The notes: generated from the letters alone by a model not told the origin. DNA of 64,000 bases from Marisa cornuarietis (GCA_004794655.1 SMMW01000077.1:682001-746000); one strand, 5' to 3'; shown: positions 26,931 to 38,893, numbered from the stretch's first letter. Numbers and translations: made by a program.

Positions 26931-28316
26931 GTGCGTGAATTTTTTTGTGTTCCTTTCCCCCTCCCCCTTCCCCTCCCCTGCGTGCCGTACGAGCTTCTGT
27001 CCGTGAGCGGCGCCATACATTACAGCCTTTGTTCCTCCAGACACCCAAAACGGAACAAGCGACGTCCTCAAGTTTCCCGCCAGCCATTGTCTTGTCGCCA
27101 TCTGCGAGCCGGCGCCGGAAGACGTGGAGCAGAAAATTGCTATGAACACTGGAGACACGTACGGGCGGCCTCCGGGATCGTGGGGCTGATTGGCAATCAT
27201 TTATTGGCTGATCTTCTGGGCTACTTTACCGAGGTCAGTTGTTGCCAATGAGAGGTCAGATGAATACCCGATGTTGGCTGGGTGGTTTCCCGTTGGCCAA
27301 GGACCGACCATCTACGACAGACAACACTGGTCTGCGGGACTGTGCTTGGAGTAAGGACATGGACACTCTCCTAGCCCAGACTGACACTGTGCGTGTGTAC
27401 TCGTGCCTGTGTGTGTGTGCGTGTGTGTGTGTGAGAGAGAGAGAGAGAGACTGTGGGTGCGTGTGTACTTAAGATGGCCCCGGGAGACCTTGGAGGGTGG
27501 GGTAATGGTTATCCCCCTCCTTCCTGACGAAGTGTTAGTTGAGAAATTTGACGAAGCAGTGGCATTGGACCGGTCAGCAGAAGGAGGAGGTCTGTATTCT
27601 TGAGGTAGATGGGGCGGACGAAGTAAAGAATAAATGAAGATTTAAAAACTGGCAGCTCACATTTTCCAGTTGACATGGCAACACTTCAAAGACAGCTAGG
27701 AGTATAACAGCACGCATGTAAAACGATAATCATGAAAAGACACACAAGTATTGAAGTATACAAGTATATGTCAAACCAGTATGGACCAAACTTTAGACCC
27801 GGACAGAAGGTATCCAGCAGTTTATGTTCACACACATTTATCACACTTTTCCTCACAGACCAAACACTTTCTCGTTATCCACACAGTGCGTCCGGCTGAT
27901 ATTGCCAGGAGGCCTCCAATGAGGTGGCCCAACATTCCCAACACTCTGTCCCTGCAGTTATTTCCCCCTTTTGGTTTAATTCCTGTAATTGGCTTTCTCT
28001 GTTCTCCACTGAAGGGAGACCATCTGTCAAGCTTTTGTTGCGTGTGTCGAGAGATACGTACGTGCGGTAGTGGAGAATGAGCGATTTGGGGCGGGAAACC
28101 ATGGGAGGTAATTTCATAGGTGGCACTGACAGCCAAGAGGACATTTAAGACGAGGTTTGTGATGCAGGCAGACTTAACAGCGTGTCACACGAGGGGTTAA
28201 TATTCCCTCCCTAAACACTCTTTACAATAATGATGCCGGGCTAAATAAAAGCAGACATTTCAACAACTACTTTTCCTCAGCCGAAAAAAATGTTACACAG
28301 TTTCAGGATCAGAGAC
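26931..28316. other. Unannotated; CpG-richer first part
   Basis: 27000-27190 is GC/CpG-rich with an ETS-like GCCGGAAG near 27113. A (TG)n(GA)n patch lies at about 27410-27450. No gene recognised. Confidence 0.55.
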
Positions 28317-28406
28317 GTACATAAATCACAGGCATAAATAGCAGCCGTACATAAATCACAGCCATAAATAGCAGTCGTACATAAATCACAGCCATAAATA
28401 GCAATC
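28317..28406 (+). repeat. 30-bp tandem repeat, three units
   Basis: Three units of GTACATAAATCACAG followed by a CATAAATAGCA segment recur exactly every 30 bp. Confidence 0.95.
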
Positions 28407-28953
28407 TTACTTACTTTTTGACTTTCCTCTTTATTTAATAATACAAATAATAAAAGCATTATTTGTACATTGCATACTCACACCCGTGAGAAGCGAGCTC
28501 TTAGCTCTCGAGACAAGAACGAGACATGGACAACAAACGAAGGACGGAAGGATGAACAACAGTAGTGATGAGCAATAAAAGAACAAATAAAGTTTTAAAA
28601 AACGCGAAGAAGAAACAGGTAACAAGGACTCAAAGTGTCGGGATTCAGCAGACGACGAGTGGGAAAGTAACAATAAACAGAAAAGGGTAGCGGGTGGATG
28701 ACAAGGTAGTAGCACTGTGTGGACTGTTGTTACGGGTATTACTCAAGGAACACCTGTGTCCAGCGCGCTTTTAAAAGATTCAATGGTGGGTAGGAGGCGG
28801 GTATGGAAGGAGAGAGTTCCATTTTTGTTTGTTTGTTTGTTTGTTTTTATCACTCTTTAATGTGCACATCTTATAAAGAAAAACAGAAGAGTGATAAACA
28901 AATGTTTACTTTCCTCCGTCAGCGCTTTTTTCTTTTTTTCATTTTATTATCTG

Positions 28954-28993
<40 letters not shown>

Positions 28994-29945
28994 GCACCCC
29001 CCCACACACACACACATACCACTTGTCATTCGTTGTTCTGATGACAGTTTTAAAGTCGTTAGTTTGTTTTGTATTACGTCACCGCGTTGTTGTTGTTGTT
29101 TTAGGTGTTTACAAAGATTTGTTTTTCATTAGCTTTTTTTTTAGAAGTTTTATAAAGTAATTTTGGGAAGTGCACGACTGTTGTAAATTTTGTGATTTTT
29201 GTATTTGTGGCTGTAGATGTTCTTCTTTGAAGAGTTAAATTAGTGGTTTAGCGAGGACTGTTGTGTTTGTTTTGCCCGTCAGTCCATCCCTGGGATTTTA
29301 TTGTCAGCTTTGATTCTTCCACCTGATTCAAGTTTATTCACTTCAGTTGTTGACACGCGTGAAACAGTCAACACTTTTCCCGAGAATGTGTGACAGACAA
29401 GTACTGTTACTGTTTGAGCTGAACACGGGTATACCGGGTATCACACTGAGTTCTGTCCCTCCAGTAACTTTCTCTTTCTCTCTCCTGCCCGTCTCTCTCC
29501 CTCCCCTGTCACTCTCTCTCTCTTTCTGCGGTTTTCTCTTTCTGATATTCTCTGTCTCTCTCGGCTGGGTGAGTACACTGGAACTGCGGCCACCTTACTA
29601 CACACCCACCAGAAGTGCGAGCGGAAATGTACCCAGTACTGACTTCTCGGCTTGTGGAGAATAGCGGGTATGTCCGGCCCTCTTGTAATTCTAAATCAAC
29701 TTTTGTGTTTTATGCCATGGAATTTGAACGGTCTGCTGTCAACATTTCAGACAAAGACTTCCCCCTATTTGTGTAGTAGGAAAGTTTATTGAACACCTGA
29801 AGCCTGACACTGTCAGTGTCCACCAGCAACTAAGTTGTCACACGCACCAAGACCATCGGGAGGAGTGGCATCCCTCATCAAATCCCAGCATACACCCTAA
29901 GTTAAACAATTAGGCGAGAAATCTGGTAATTTCCTCATTTTTGTT
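28407..29945. other. Unannotated; microsatellites
   Basis: Contains (GTTT)n at about 28827-28850, (CT)n(CA)n at about 28952-29016, and a (TC)-rich tract at about 29465-29560. No gene recognised. Confidence 0.6.
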
Positions 29946-29950
29946 ATTGA

Positions 29951-30570
29951 CAGAACATTATTAGGAACAGATCAGGATGTGTTGTTTGTTTGTGCATACC
30001 TCTAGAAGGGTCCCAGTGTTATACTTTCTTAGGCAGTGATGGTGATGGTGATGTTTAAAAGGAGAACTGCTCGGTTGATCGTGATGATTATATAATTCTC
30101 TGTGGAGATTTAAATGGTCGTACAGTCAATGTCTCGCAGCTCATTACGATGTACTTGATACCTGTGATATCTGTCATATTTGTGATGCATGTGATATCTG
30201 TGATATCCTACATACCAGCGGACCCGCCAGGTGGTCCTTTATTGGCAAACTCTACCCTTACTGTTGGTGAAAGGACATCACTGACTAGATGCCGGTAGTT
30301 CTGGTGGCTATGCTCCACACTTTGGAGTACGAATCAGTTTGTACAAAATCCGTACATCAACAAATACACATGGGACTAGGAAACGCTGAACAGTTTCAAC
30401 ATTCCTTTAAAATGCCAAATGTCCAGAAGAGATGAGAGAAATGAGAGAAGCTGTCAACAAATTGATGAGGATGTTGACAGGACTTTGGAAACGTGTGATG
30501 ACTGCGTGAAAGAAGGTGTGTTATGTTTGAGTAACGGGTATCTATGTAGACATATGTATGAGAAAACGGG
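29951..30570 (+). mobile_element. LINE endonuclease fragment (CR1/L2-like)
   Basis: One plus frame, interrupted by a single stop near 30055, reads CIPLEGSQCY and then DDYIILCGDLNGRT about 25 residues later. These match the 'YIPPEGSxYY' and 'xILxGDFNxRT' blocks of the APE-type endonuclease of CR1/L2/Jockey-group LINEs, in the right order and with usual spacing. In GDLN the Asp and Asn are the catalytic pair. A further stretch at about 30400-30530 (ETCDDCV) resembles the region following the endonuclease. The clade is different from the minus-strand LINE remnants in this window. Stops show that it is dead. Confidence 0.62.
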
Positions 30571-31635
30571 TATGTATGTATATACAGGGACAGAGAAGAC
30601 AAGAAGGTTTGATGAGGGAGGGAGAGCAGAGACTAAATAAAACAGATTGGCAAACTTTACAAACCTTGTTTATAAGAAGAAACAGTATAACGATGGGATA
30701 AGAAAATAACTTGTATCATCCATCCCTAATTAACATCATTTCCGGAATCTTGTACATAATATTTTACCAGGAAAAGTAATGTTAGAAACCAGATACCAAC
30801 TGTGAATGGTACAGACAGTTTAAAAAGTTGGAAAAACAAATCAGCATAAACATAAAAACGGAGACGACGACGACAACGATGATGATGATGATTTTAACCC
30901 CGGTATTTGTATGGTTTGCTACTTTCTTTACTGTTTGTGTATATATATTTTTTTTCTTTTTAAGGACTTTGACTTTATTTATCAAGTTGCCCTACATTAT
31001 ATTTGGTTGTGGTTGTGGTTGAGGGAAGGAACCTCATATTTCCTATAATTTGTTTTAAAGATATTTAAAATTTATTACATGGTTATGTTAGGTTAGTCCT
31101 CTTATTAATTCATTTATCACAAAGTTTCATGTTTATTATTTGTTTCTTATAGCTTTTTAAAAAGGGATGTTATCCAGTTTGTACTTTGTTATATGAATCT
31201 TGACTGAGGATGGCTGGTTACTATTGTTACCACTAATGACAGTATAGTATGATAGTCTTTTGGTTGCTTAAGGCAAGTGTTTGTGTTTAATGTCAGCCTG
31301 TATTTACTAAGACCTGTTTGAGTTCTTCTCTTTTTAGTTTCTTTTCTGTACACTCCACCATGTGAGGTGCCAAGTCTGTCACCACAAGTGCATGTAGGAG
31401 GGTTGTTCAACCTGTTCAGGGTATTTTCCGTGAAGCTTCATTCTCGTCATTTTGGTTTGGTGGGTCTTATTTGATTTGAAGAAAAGCAGACGCCATCTAA
31501 CAGTGTCCAGACAAAGAGCAGTGTCAGAAATGGACAGACTTGTATCCTTCTACCTTATGATGTACCGACTTACATCCTGCCTTCATGCTTTGTCATACTG
31601 TGTATAAGATGTTGTTGGTATCCTACACACTAAAC

Positions 31636-31636
<1 letters not shown>
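30571..31636. other. Unannotated, no gene seen
   Basis: A short (GAT)n lies at about 30877-30891. From 31560 the sequence may belong to the retroposon that ends in the (CAAT)n tail. A minus-strand ORF at 31189-31410 (contains PPTCTCGDR) resembles the start of an Ig-like domain only weakly. Confidence 0.5.

Positions 31637-31716
<80 letters not shown>
31637..31716 (+). repeat. (CAAT)n, 20 units, probable retroposon tail
   Basis: Twenty perfect CAAT units follow CACTAAACC, which resembles the '...GTTAAAC(C)' end that precedes (CAAT)n or (CAAA)n tails in mollusc retroposons. The body of the element cannot be delimited. Confidence 0.9.
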
Positions 31717-32339
31717 TTATCATAGCTGTTATTGTATTATTTTGTTAACCATTTCTTTCCTCATTAAGATGAGGGTCTTAGTGCAACAAGTCAAAGAACA
31801 TTTGCTCATTACTCTGATAAACACACAACAGTCATTGTCATTGATATTCTCTCTTTCTCTCTCACGGGCGTGAGCGCGCGCACACAATATATATATACTA
31901 TAAAGGAGGTAAACATCTGTAGCAACATATGCTGGGCCAACTTTCACTTGGAGTCCCAGGTAACACAGGACCCGACTCAGCACCTGACCAAAGTCTTCTA
32001 CCTTCTTGTACACAAAATGTATTTTCCAAACTTTGCCTGGGATCACGTGGTGTGAATCTGTCTAACCTTCAAGAACACACAGAGAGAGAGAGAGAGAGAA
32101 ACTCTGCTTGATAAGATCATCGTTGACTAGTAATTTTACCTTTTTGCATTTTAATATTATTATTTCATAAACAGTACAATATTAGCTTCGATAATAAAGT
32201 CTACCATTAACTTCTCCTTAAAAATAAAGAACTAGCAACATTGTGATTTATTTTTTGTGTGTAAAATAGAGTTTAATGTAAACACTATAGGCTGATAGAA
32301 CAACCACACTTTGTGGTATCCAGAATTAATAGAAAGAGG
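31717..32339. other. Unannotated, no gene seen
   Basis: A short (GA)n lies at about 32083-32099. The segment 31910-32050 is open on both strands with no recognisable product. Confidence 0.6.
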
Positions 32340-33655
32340 ATGAGCAGGGTTGCATAGAGTTGTGTAGGTGAGCAGGGTTGATCAGGGTTGTGTAGGTGAG
32401 CAGGGCTGTGTAGAGTTGTGTATGTGAGCAGGGTTGATCAGGGTGTGTAGGTGAGCAGGGCTGTGTAGAGTTGTGTATGTGAGCAGGGTTGATCAGGGTT
32501 GTGTAGGTGAGCAGGGCTGTGTAGAGTTGTGTATGTGAGCAGGGTTGATCAGGGTTGTGTAGGTGAGCAGGGCTGTGTAGAGTTGTGTATGTGAGCAGGG
32601 TTGATCAGGGTTGTGTAGGTGAGCAGGGCTGTGTAGAGTTGTGTATGTGAGCAGGGTTGATCAGGGTTGTGTAGGTGAGCAGGGCTGTGTAGAGTTGTGT
32701 ATGTGAGCAGGGTTGATCAGGGTTGTGTAGGTGAGCAGGGCTGTGTAGAGTTGTGTATGTGAGCAGGGTTGATCAGGGTTGTGTAGGTGAGCAGGGCTGT
32801 GTAGAGTTGTGAAGGTGAGCAGGGTTGTGTACAGTTGTGTAGAGTTGTGTAGGTGAGCAGGGTTGTGTAGAGTTGTGTAGGCGAGCAGGGTTGTGTAAGG
32901 TTGTGTAGATGAGCAGGGTTGTGAAGAGTTGTGTAGGCGAGCAGGGTTGTTTAAGGCTGTGTAGGTGAGCAGGGCTGTGTAGAGTTGTGTAGGTGAGCAG
33001 GGTTGTCTTAGGTTGTGTAGGTGAGCAGGGCTGTGTAGAGTTGTGTAGGTGCGCAGGGTTGTCTTATGTTGTGTAGGTGAGCAGGGCTGTGTAGAGTTGT
33101 GTAGGTGAGCAGGGCTGTGTACAGTTGTGTAGGTAAGCAGGGTTGTCTTAGGTTGTGTAGGTGAGCAGGGTTGATCAGGGTTGTGTAGGTGAGCAGGGAT
33201 GTGTAAGGTTGTGTAGGTGAGCAGGGTTGTGTAAGGTTGTGTAGGTGATTAGGGTTGTGTAGAATTGTGTAGGTGAGCAGGGTTAAGGTTTTGTAGGTGA
33301 GCAGGGTGGTGTAGAGTTGTGTAGGTGAGCAGGCTGGATCAGGGTTGTGTAGGTGAGCCGGGTTGTGTAAGGTTGTGTAGGTGAGCAGGGTTGTGTAAGG
33401 TTGTGTAGGTGAGCAGGGTTGTGTAGAGTTGTGTAAGTGAGTATGGTTGTGTAAGGTTGTGTAGGTGTGCAGGGTTGTGTAGAATTGTGTAGGTGAGCAG
33501 GGTTGTGTACAGTTGTGTAGGTGAGCAGGGTTGTATAAGGTTGTGTAGGTGAGTAGGGTTGTCTAAGGTTGTGTAGGTGAGCAGGGTTGTGTAAGGTTGT
33601 GTAGGTGAGCAGGGCTGTGCAGGGTTGTGTAGATGGACAGGGTCGTGTAAGTGCA
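32340..33655 (+). repeat. 18-19-bp minisatellite with 56-bp higher order
   Basis: The base unit is GTTGTGTAGGTGAGCAGG and variants. In 32370-32815 it is organised in a 56-bp higher-order unit of three subunits (for example starts at 32476 and 32532), repeated about eight times. After 32815 the order breaks down into single units with many substitutions. Minus-strand His/Pro/Thr/Leu ORFs in 33283-33696 are artefacts. Confidence 0.97.
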
Positions 33656-34184
33656 CTGAAGTCTCGCCACACGTTGATTGTGGACTGTGATGTCATGCTC
33701 GCTCCTGACTCAGGTGACTGGGGGACTGATGGCCCTCATTGTCTCTAAATCCTGTGCTTTGATTGCTTCGTTGTTAGAGTCGATTACTGTCACATCAGCT
33801 TCAACAGCGGGACTCGGCACTTCCATCCACACCGACCGTAAATATGGCGGCCGAGGATAAAAGTCTAGTAAATGGACATCACCCTTAAGCCCCAGCCGTC
33901 CGTCTGCGATGTTGCGGTGACAGGGGCATGTCAGATGAAATCCGGGCCGCATACTTTAGGTGGAGGCTTCGCTGAGGGCGCTGAGTACAGGGCTAGGAAA
34001 CCTTTCAGTCCTACAATAGATTTACCTGTTTTACCTGTTGAAAAATAGCGCACCTCCCCCTAAAAAACCCAAAATAATTGTTGTCCATTGGCGTAGCTCT
34101 GCTTTATTCTTCTTTGGCAGCCTCTGCTGGTAGCTTTCCAAGTTTTGTTGGTTTTTTTTGTTTCGTATTGTTGTTGTTTTTATA
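33656..34184. other. Unannotated, no gene seen
   Basis: A YY1-like ATGGCGGCC is present at about 33845. AATAAA on the minus strand (34103-34108) lies below the candidate coding segment at 34185-34446. Nothing else recognised. Confidence 0.5.
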
Positions 34185-34446
34185 CTAGTCTGTGACGTAC
34201 ACCGCCTTGAATGGTGTTTCCTGACTCATGACTTTCACTAGCATCCAAATAAAGGCCACAAGTGTCGCAAGTTGATGTTTTTTAAAACAATGCGGCAACT
34301 TCACACAAGGAATCCTCTCTGTAGTTTGTCCCATCGGCACTAGTGTCCTCATGAAAAAAGATTTCTGTGGTACGATAAACATTCCGCAAGCTTCATTTCC
34401 ATGTTGGTCAATAAGTTTGATGACAAGTGTTATGGCTGACCTCAGG
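34185..34446 (-). CDS. Candidate 3' terminal exon (unrecognised)
   Basis: The minus strand is open for about 87 codons from an ACTCTCAG acceptor-like site to a TAG stop at 34185-34187. AATAAA follows about 80 bp downstream. The peptide is not repetitive (for example LVIKLIDQHGNEACGMFIV near the start and AFIWMLVKVMSQETPF near the end). I do not recognise the family. An extracellular domain is only a guess. The length is within chance expectation, so the evidence is the combination of acceptor, composition and polyadenylation signal. Confidence 0.25.
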
Positions 34447-34591
34447 CTGAGAGTACAAGTCATTGACTGATTGTTTCAGTCAGTGATAAACATAAGCTGC
34501 ATCATTGTCACTACTTCAAAACAAAATCACTGACCTATTACCAGTTCAATTAAAATCTTTAGAGACTCATGAGCAAGTGTGAGCTGTGCAC
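34447..34591. other. Unannotated, no gene seen
   Basis: Short spacer between the candidate exon and the retroposon-like tail. Nothing recognised. Confidence 0.5.
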
Positions 34592-35172
34592 AATCAGAAT
34601 CAGAATCACTTTATTCAAGAGGCCATCGGCCCATTTCATGGGGGAGGATAACAAAAACAATCAAAGGTATAAACACAAACTGTATAGAAGGCAACAGGAT
34701 TACATCAACACGAATGTTTTCTAACTTAAGTCACACTGTGCTTTTTTTACATTTACAGAAGATAGACCAAGAAATATGATAAATTTACAGAAAATACCAG
34801 CACAATGAGAACACACAGATAACTAAGTTATATCAGAGAGTCGTCTCTCCGGTCTAGTGCTTTGTAAACATAGAGGGTTAGAAATACTAGTTCTTGTATC
34901 TGACATTATATGTTGCAATCTGAATTCAGAAGGACTCATCTAATATTAACGGCAATGTAGCTTTCTTGCAAATCCAAATACAATGGACAGACAATGTGTT
35001 TAGGCTTCTTCATCCTGACACAAAGGGCTCGTTATATCCTTACTGTCAACACAGCGAAAGCAAAGCTACTAGCAGTACAAATCTGAACTATTTTAAATCT
35101 TCTTATGGCATCTCTCATACCAATATACTTAATATCTCCAAGAAAACTGTACTGTGGGAGATTTGTAAAAGT
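34592..35172 (-). mobile_element. Probable LINE/SINE 3' end
   Basis: Read on the minus strand, the sequence ends in AATAAAGTGATTCTGATTC, i.e. a polyadenylation-like AATAAA and three copies of a GATTCT-type hexamer (plus 34592-34609). Hexamer tails like this are typical of several LINE 3' ends. Upstream on the same strand an open stretch contains YSFLGDIKYIGMRDAIRRF and ends in a stop. This may be a retroelement C-terminus, but I cannot place it in a clade. The 5' limit is arbitrary and lies near a poly-T tract at 35174-35193. Confidence 0.45.
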
Positions 35173-35915
35173 TTTTTTTTTTTTTTTTTTTAAAGTGAGC
35201 TGTGCGGCTATGTGGATCTTTAGCAGGCAAGTAGAATTTTCTCTCCCCACTGCTGTGTGGCTACAGTCAGTCTCACAACCCCTCCCCCTCCCATTCTTCC
35301 CCCTTTCGGCCTCCACAGAAGGTTAGATGTAATGGATAATCTCTTGCAATCAGCCAGTGGCAGGTGACTGATCCTACCCACAGTCAGTCTGTGTCGTGTG
35401 CACCAGTCTGTCCATCACTGTTCGTGGAATGTGCAAGTTACTTCCTTACTCCTTCTCTTCTCGTCAGTCTTCTGGGCTATCGATGACAGACCGACGACGA
35501 CAGCCTGAACCCTGATACTAACCCCAAACAAACTGTGTGTCTGGTCTATGAATGTTGTTGTTGTTGTTGTCTATGGTATGTCTATTGTAAATCTCTGACA
35601 CAGCTGTTGTAAAGCTGTTACACTGACGAGCTCAGAACTGTCGTCATGTTGTGTAGGTTGCAAATACACAACTTTTTTAGATATTTTTCGGCTGAGCGGT
35701 TCGTTTGCAAATTGTTACCCCCGAATCTCGCAAATCTCCAAGAAAGTTTCCAATGTATTTATTGAAAAAAAAAAGGTTGGTGTGTAAGGAGTCCTGCACT
35801 GTTCAAACCCGTGAAGTTCAAGTGTCAACTATATTTATAAGATTCACTCAACCAGTGCATTCATTCGACATCATCAGACACTCTTGTTTCTCGACAGCAT
35901 CTTTATTTTAACCTG

Positions 35916-35979
<64 letters not shown>

Positions 35980-36912
35980 TGCATGCACGCACACAATTTA
36001 TTTAGTTCCAGCGTCAGTTCAGCTGACCAAAGCAAGCTTCATTACATGTAATATAAAGAAGAAAATTAAGTAGTCACGAGAGCTGCATTTGGAGGTTAAA
36101 GGTCACTGATGCGGGGGATTGTACACTGAGCAGAAATGCTATTTTTGCGTCAGTTTGTGAAATATTCATAATGCCAGTGGTTTCAATTTGTCACAAAAAT
36201 GATGCCAAGCCTACAGGTGGAGATCTCTATTGATGAATTATTCATGTTTATGTTATGTGCCGGCCTTCTTTCATCCCTGAACTCAAGAATCTGTCAGGTG
36301 ATTTTCAACAGTCGCAAATTAAAGAGCGTGAAACTGTTTGGTGATTGGGTTACATCATAAACCCTTGTCTTGATTGCAGTAAAGACGATTTTGTATTGGA
36401 CTTTGTCAACTGTGGCGGTTGTTGAAGTAAGTTGAGAGGCCAGGTGAGAGACGGCGGAGGCTACAGCTTCATGGTCTGGCGAAGGGTCTGGTAATAGCCG
36501 CCAATTGTTCACAAATGACTTTTTTTTTCTAATCTCCTGTGGATGCACATAAATACATGCAACAAAAGGCACTCGGCCGTGAAAGGTCAAAGTTGAGACA
36601 TAAACACCTGTCTATAACACACGCACGCACACACGTATGCACGCATCAATGCACGCACGCACACACACAGGTAATAAAAGGAAAAGAGAAAAGACAAAAG
36701 TTGTAAACCGGTGGACTGGGAAGAAAAGATCCTTCTAAAAGAGACATGAGTGGTCGTAGATTAAATCTCACCGGAGCTTTTATTTATTTATTTTACTGTG
36801 TTTTTTTAACTCTCAAGATTGTGGTAGCTCTTGGGGTAGAGGATAGTTTACCTTGTGATAACACACCTTACCTCCCTTAGTTAGACCCTGTGCCTCCCTC
36901 ATTCAGAAACCG
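35173..36912. other. Unannotated; poly-T and microsatellites
   Basis: Poly-T at 35174-35193, the (CA)n listed separately, and CACGCACG-type DNA at about 36618-36670. A minus-strand ORF at 36294-36590 is protein-like but unrecognised. Confidence 0.55.
35917..35974 (+). repeat. (AC)n microsatellite
   Basis: About 29 AC dinucleotides, followed by GCATGCATGC. Confidence 0.98.
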
Positions 36913-38460
36913 CACTAACACCTCACAATAGCTGGCTGTGAGGTAAGTGAGGGCACTAAACCTCACAATAGCTGACTGTGAGATGTGAGGGCACTAACAC
37001 CTCACAATAGGTGGCTGTGAGGTAAGTGAGGGCACTAACACCTCGCAATAGCTGGCTGTGAGATGTGACCCAGATAGCATTTAAAAATTTTATAAATGTT
37101 CTCACGAAATATTTGAATAATGTTTGCAGAAAATGTTTTTGGAAATGTTTTTCTTGCCCATCTAAAAATGTTTTATTAACGTTTACATTCAAACTATTTT
37201 TAAACTTATTTTCTACCTTTTTAAAATGTTTTATAAACAATTTCATGTAAAACATTTAATAGTTGTCACAACCTCGGGAAGGGCGACTCTCACTCTCTCG
37301 CTTCCAGTGACAAGCACGGGCCAGACAAATACAGATTCCTTCACACAAATAAATTTTATCATAAAAAAACTTTCTTTTCTCAATCCAATTTAGCGGCTGC
37401 TCATTTTCTCTGATTCTCTCACGTCACACATCTTTTGACATCATCCATACGCATTAAGACAAACTGACGTCATTCACGCTCTTTCGTTCTTCCACGTGAG
37501 ATGAGGGCTTCAGCTAGATCTGTGACAAGTTTTATCTGAGCGAATAACGCTGCATCATGGAAAGACATGCCACGTGCATGAAACGACCCTGTACTCGTAA
37601 CAGAGTGGGGCAGGCCCTATAACACTTCCTTCATACAGGGGATGACGTATAGAGAGAATTTTCCAGATAAGATCTAAAACCACCCACTCACTGCAGTGGG
37701 AACAAGCGCGGTTATTAACTACTACACTATAGTAGCAACTAGCATTCAGGTGCGGCAACATAAAGTGACTTTTAATTTAGAATGGCGCCATCTGTTTAAG
37801 GACTCACTTGATATTCTGACTCCAGTTGTTATCTTCAACGTTTTACCGTATTTCTACGAAGGTTCACTAAGAAAACGGTGATAACAATCTTGTTTTTGAA
37901 ACGAAAATTATCTTCTCCTAGCGTTAGCAAGGGAAACAATCCAACGTTACGTCAATGCGAAGTGCATGGTGTGTAACTGTGTTTTGAGATGACAGATTTT
38001 ACAACAGTTTTCAAATCTACAAATCTATAGTACCAAACAAACATAGATTGTATTAGAATACACATTGGACTTTGAATATTACTTAATAGTAAGCGTCTTT
38101 ATTCTGTTCTATAGCTTACATCCTCTATGGTTTCTCTCATTCAACCATCCCTTACTACGTCATACATTCTACGTCATACTCACTACACCATAATCCTACG
38201 TCATATATCTTAAGAAGTTTTCGATTAAATGTTATGTTTCCTACCATTTTAAAATGTTTGCAAAAATGTTTCAGTTTTAAATGTTTATTCGGTAAATGTT
38301 TCTTAAATGTTTATAAAATGTTTCATATCAAACTTTTACATTATTACAACCATGTTAGCGTTTTTAAAACAAATGTTTCATTGCTATCTGGGGAGGGCAC
38401 TAACACCGCAATAGCTGGCTGTTAGGTAAGTGAGGGCACTAACATCTCACTCCTCTACGA
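36913..38460 (+). repeat. 41/38-bp tandem repeat split by a transposon
   Basis: Units start at 36913, 36954, 36992 and 37033. They resume at about 38398 and 38437 after the insertion at 37069-38392. Each unit is CACTAACACCTCACAATAGC, then a GGCTGTGAG segment and a GTGAGGG end. The fourth unit is the one interrupted. Confidence 0.9.
37069..38392. mobile_element. Non-autonomous TIR DNA transposon, 1,324 bp
   Basis: The element begins CCCAGATAGC (37069-37078) and ends GCTATCTGGG (38383-38392), a perfect 10-bp terminal inverted repeat. Neighbouring repeat units give the uninterrupted site (TGTGAGGGCAC), so the junctions can be read exactly, with a 2-bp GA target duplication (37067-37068 and 38393-38394). 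Subterminal parts are rich in AAATGTTT-type motifs on both sides. No transposase ORF is present. A 2-bp duplication limits the superfamilies to a few, but I cannot assign one. The internal 37260-38220 is of ordinary composition with several TACGTCAT repeats. Confidence 0.85.
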
Positions 38461-38657
38461 CCCCAAGGTCATGGGAACTCTTTCACAGGTTTAACTGTTC
38501 GCTTCGCCTTCGTTAAAACTTACGGTGAGTGTAACTCACGCAGACACCTACTACACACGCCCCCCTTTTTTCACCACTAAACAGAGCAAGTTGCGCCCCT
38601 CTACCGACAGTCAAACTACCGCCCATCCGTCCACTCCCATTGTTCTCTTCTATTCAC

Positions 38658-38893
38658 AGTGACACGGACATTCACAGTCACACGGATATTTACAGTGACA
38701 CGGACATTCACAGTGACACGGATATTTACAGTGACACGGACATTCACAGTCACACGGACATTTAATAAGAATATTAATAATAAATGAAGATTTTTATAGC
38801 GCATATTCACTCTCATAGAGAGCATGTCATTTACAGTGACATGGACATTCACAGTCACACGTAGATTGATACAGGCATTTACAGTGACATAGA
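38658..38893 (+). repeat. 18-bp minisatellite
   Basis: Units of ACATTCACAGTGACACGG and variants (TATTTACAG, GTCACACGG). The array is interrupted at 38765-38827 by a retroposon fragment. Confidence 0.93.
38765..38827 (-). mobile_element. Retroposon 3' tail copy 2, with TSD
   Basis: This is the reverse complement of the 3371-3434 element (GCGCATATTCACTCTCATAG core, AATAATAAATGAAG end). CATTTA occurs at both junctions (38759-38764 and 38828-38833) but only once in an uninterrupted array unit, so it is a target-site duplication. The fragment is a 5'-truncated retroposition product. Confidence 0.8.

Noticed and set aside
31870..32055. Segment open and plausible on both strands
   Set aside because: Neither strand shows a known motif, and the two readings exclude each other.
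36294..36590. 98-codon minus ORF with balanced composition
   Set aside because: Same reason. The upstream side is purine-rich and gives no good acceptor.
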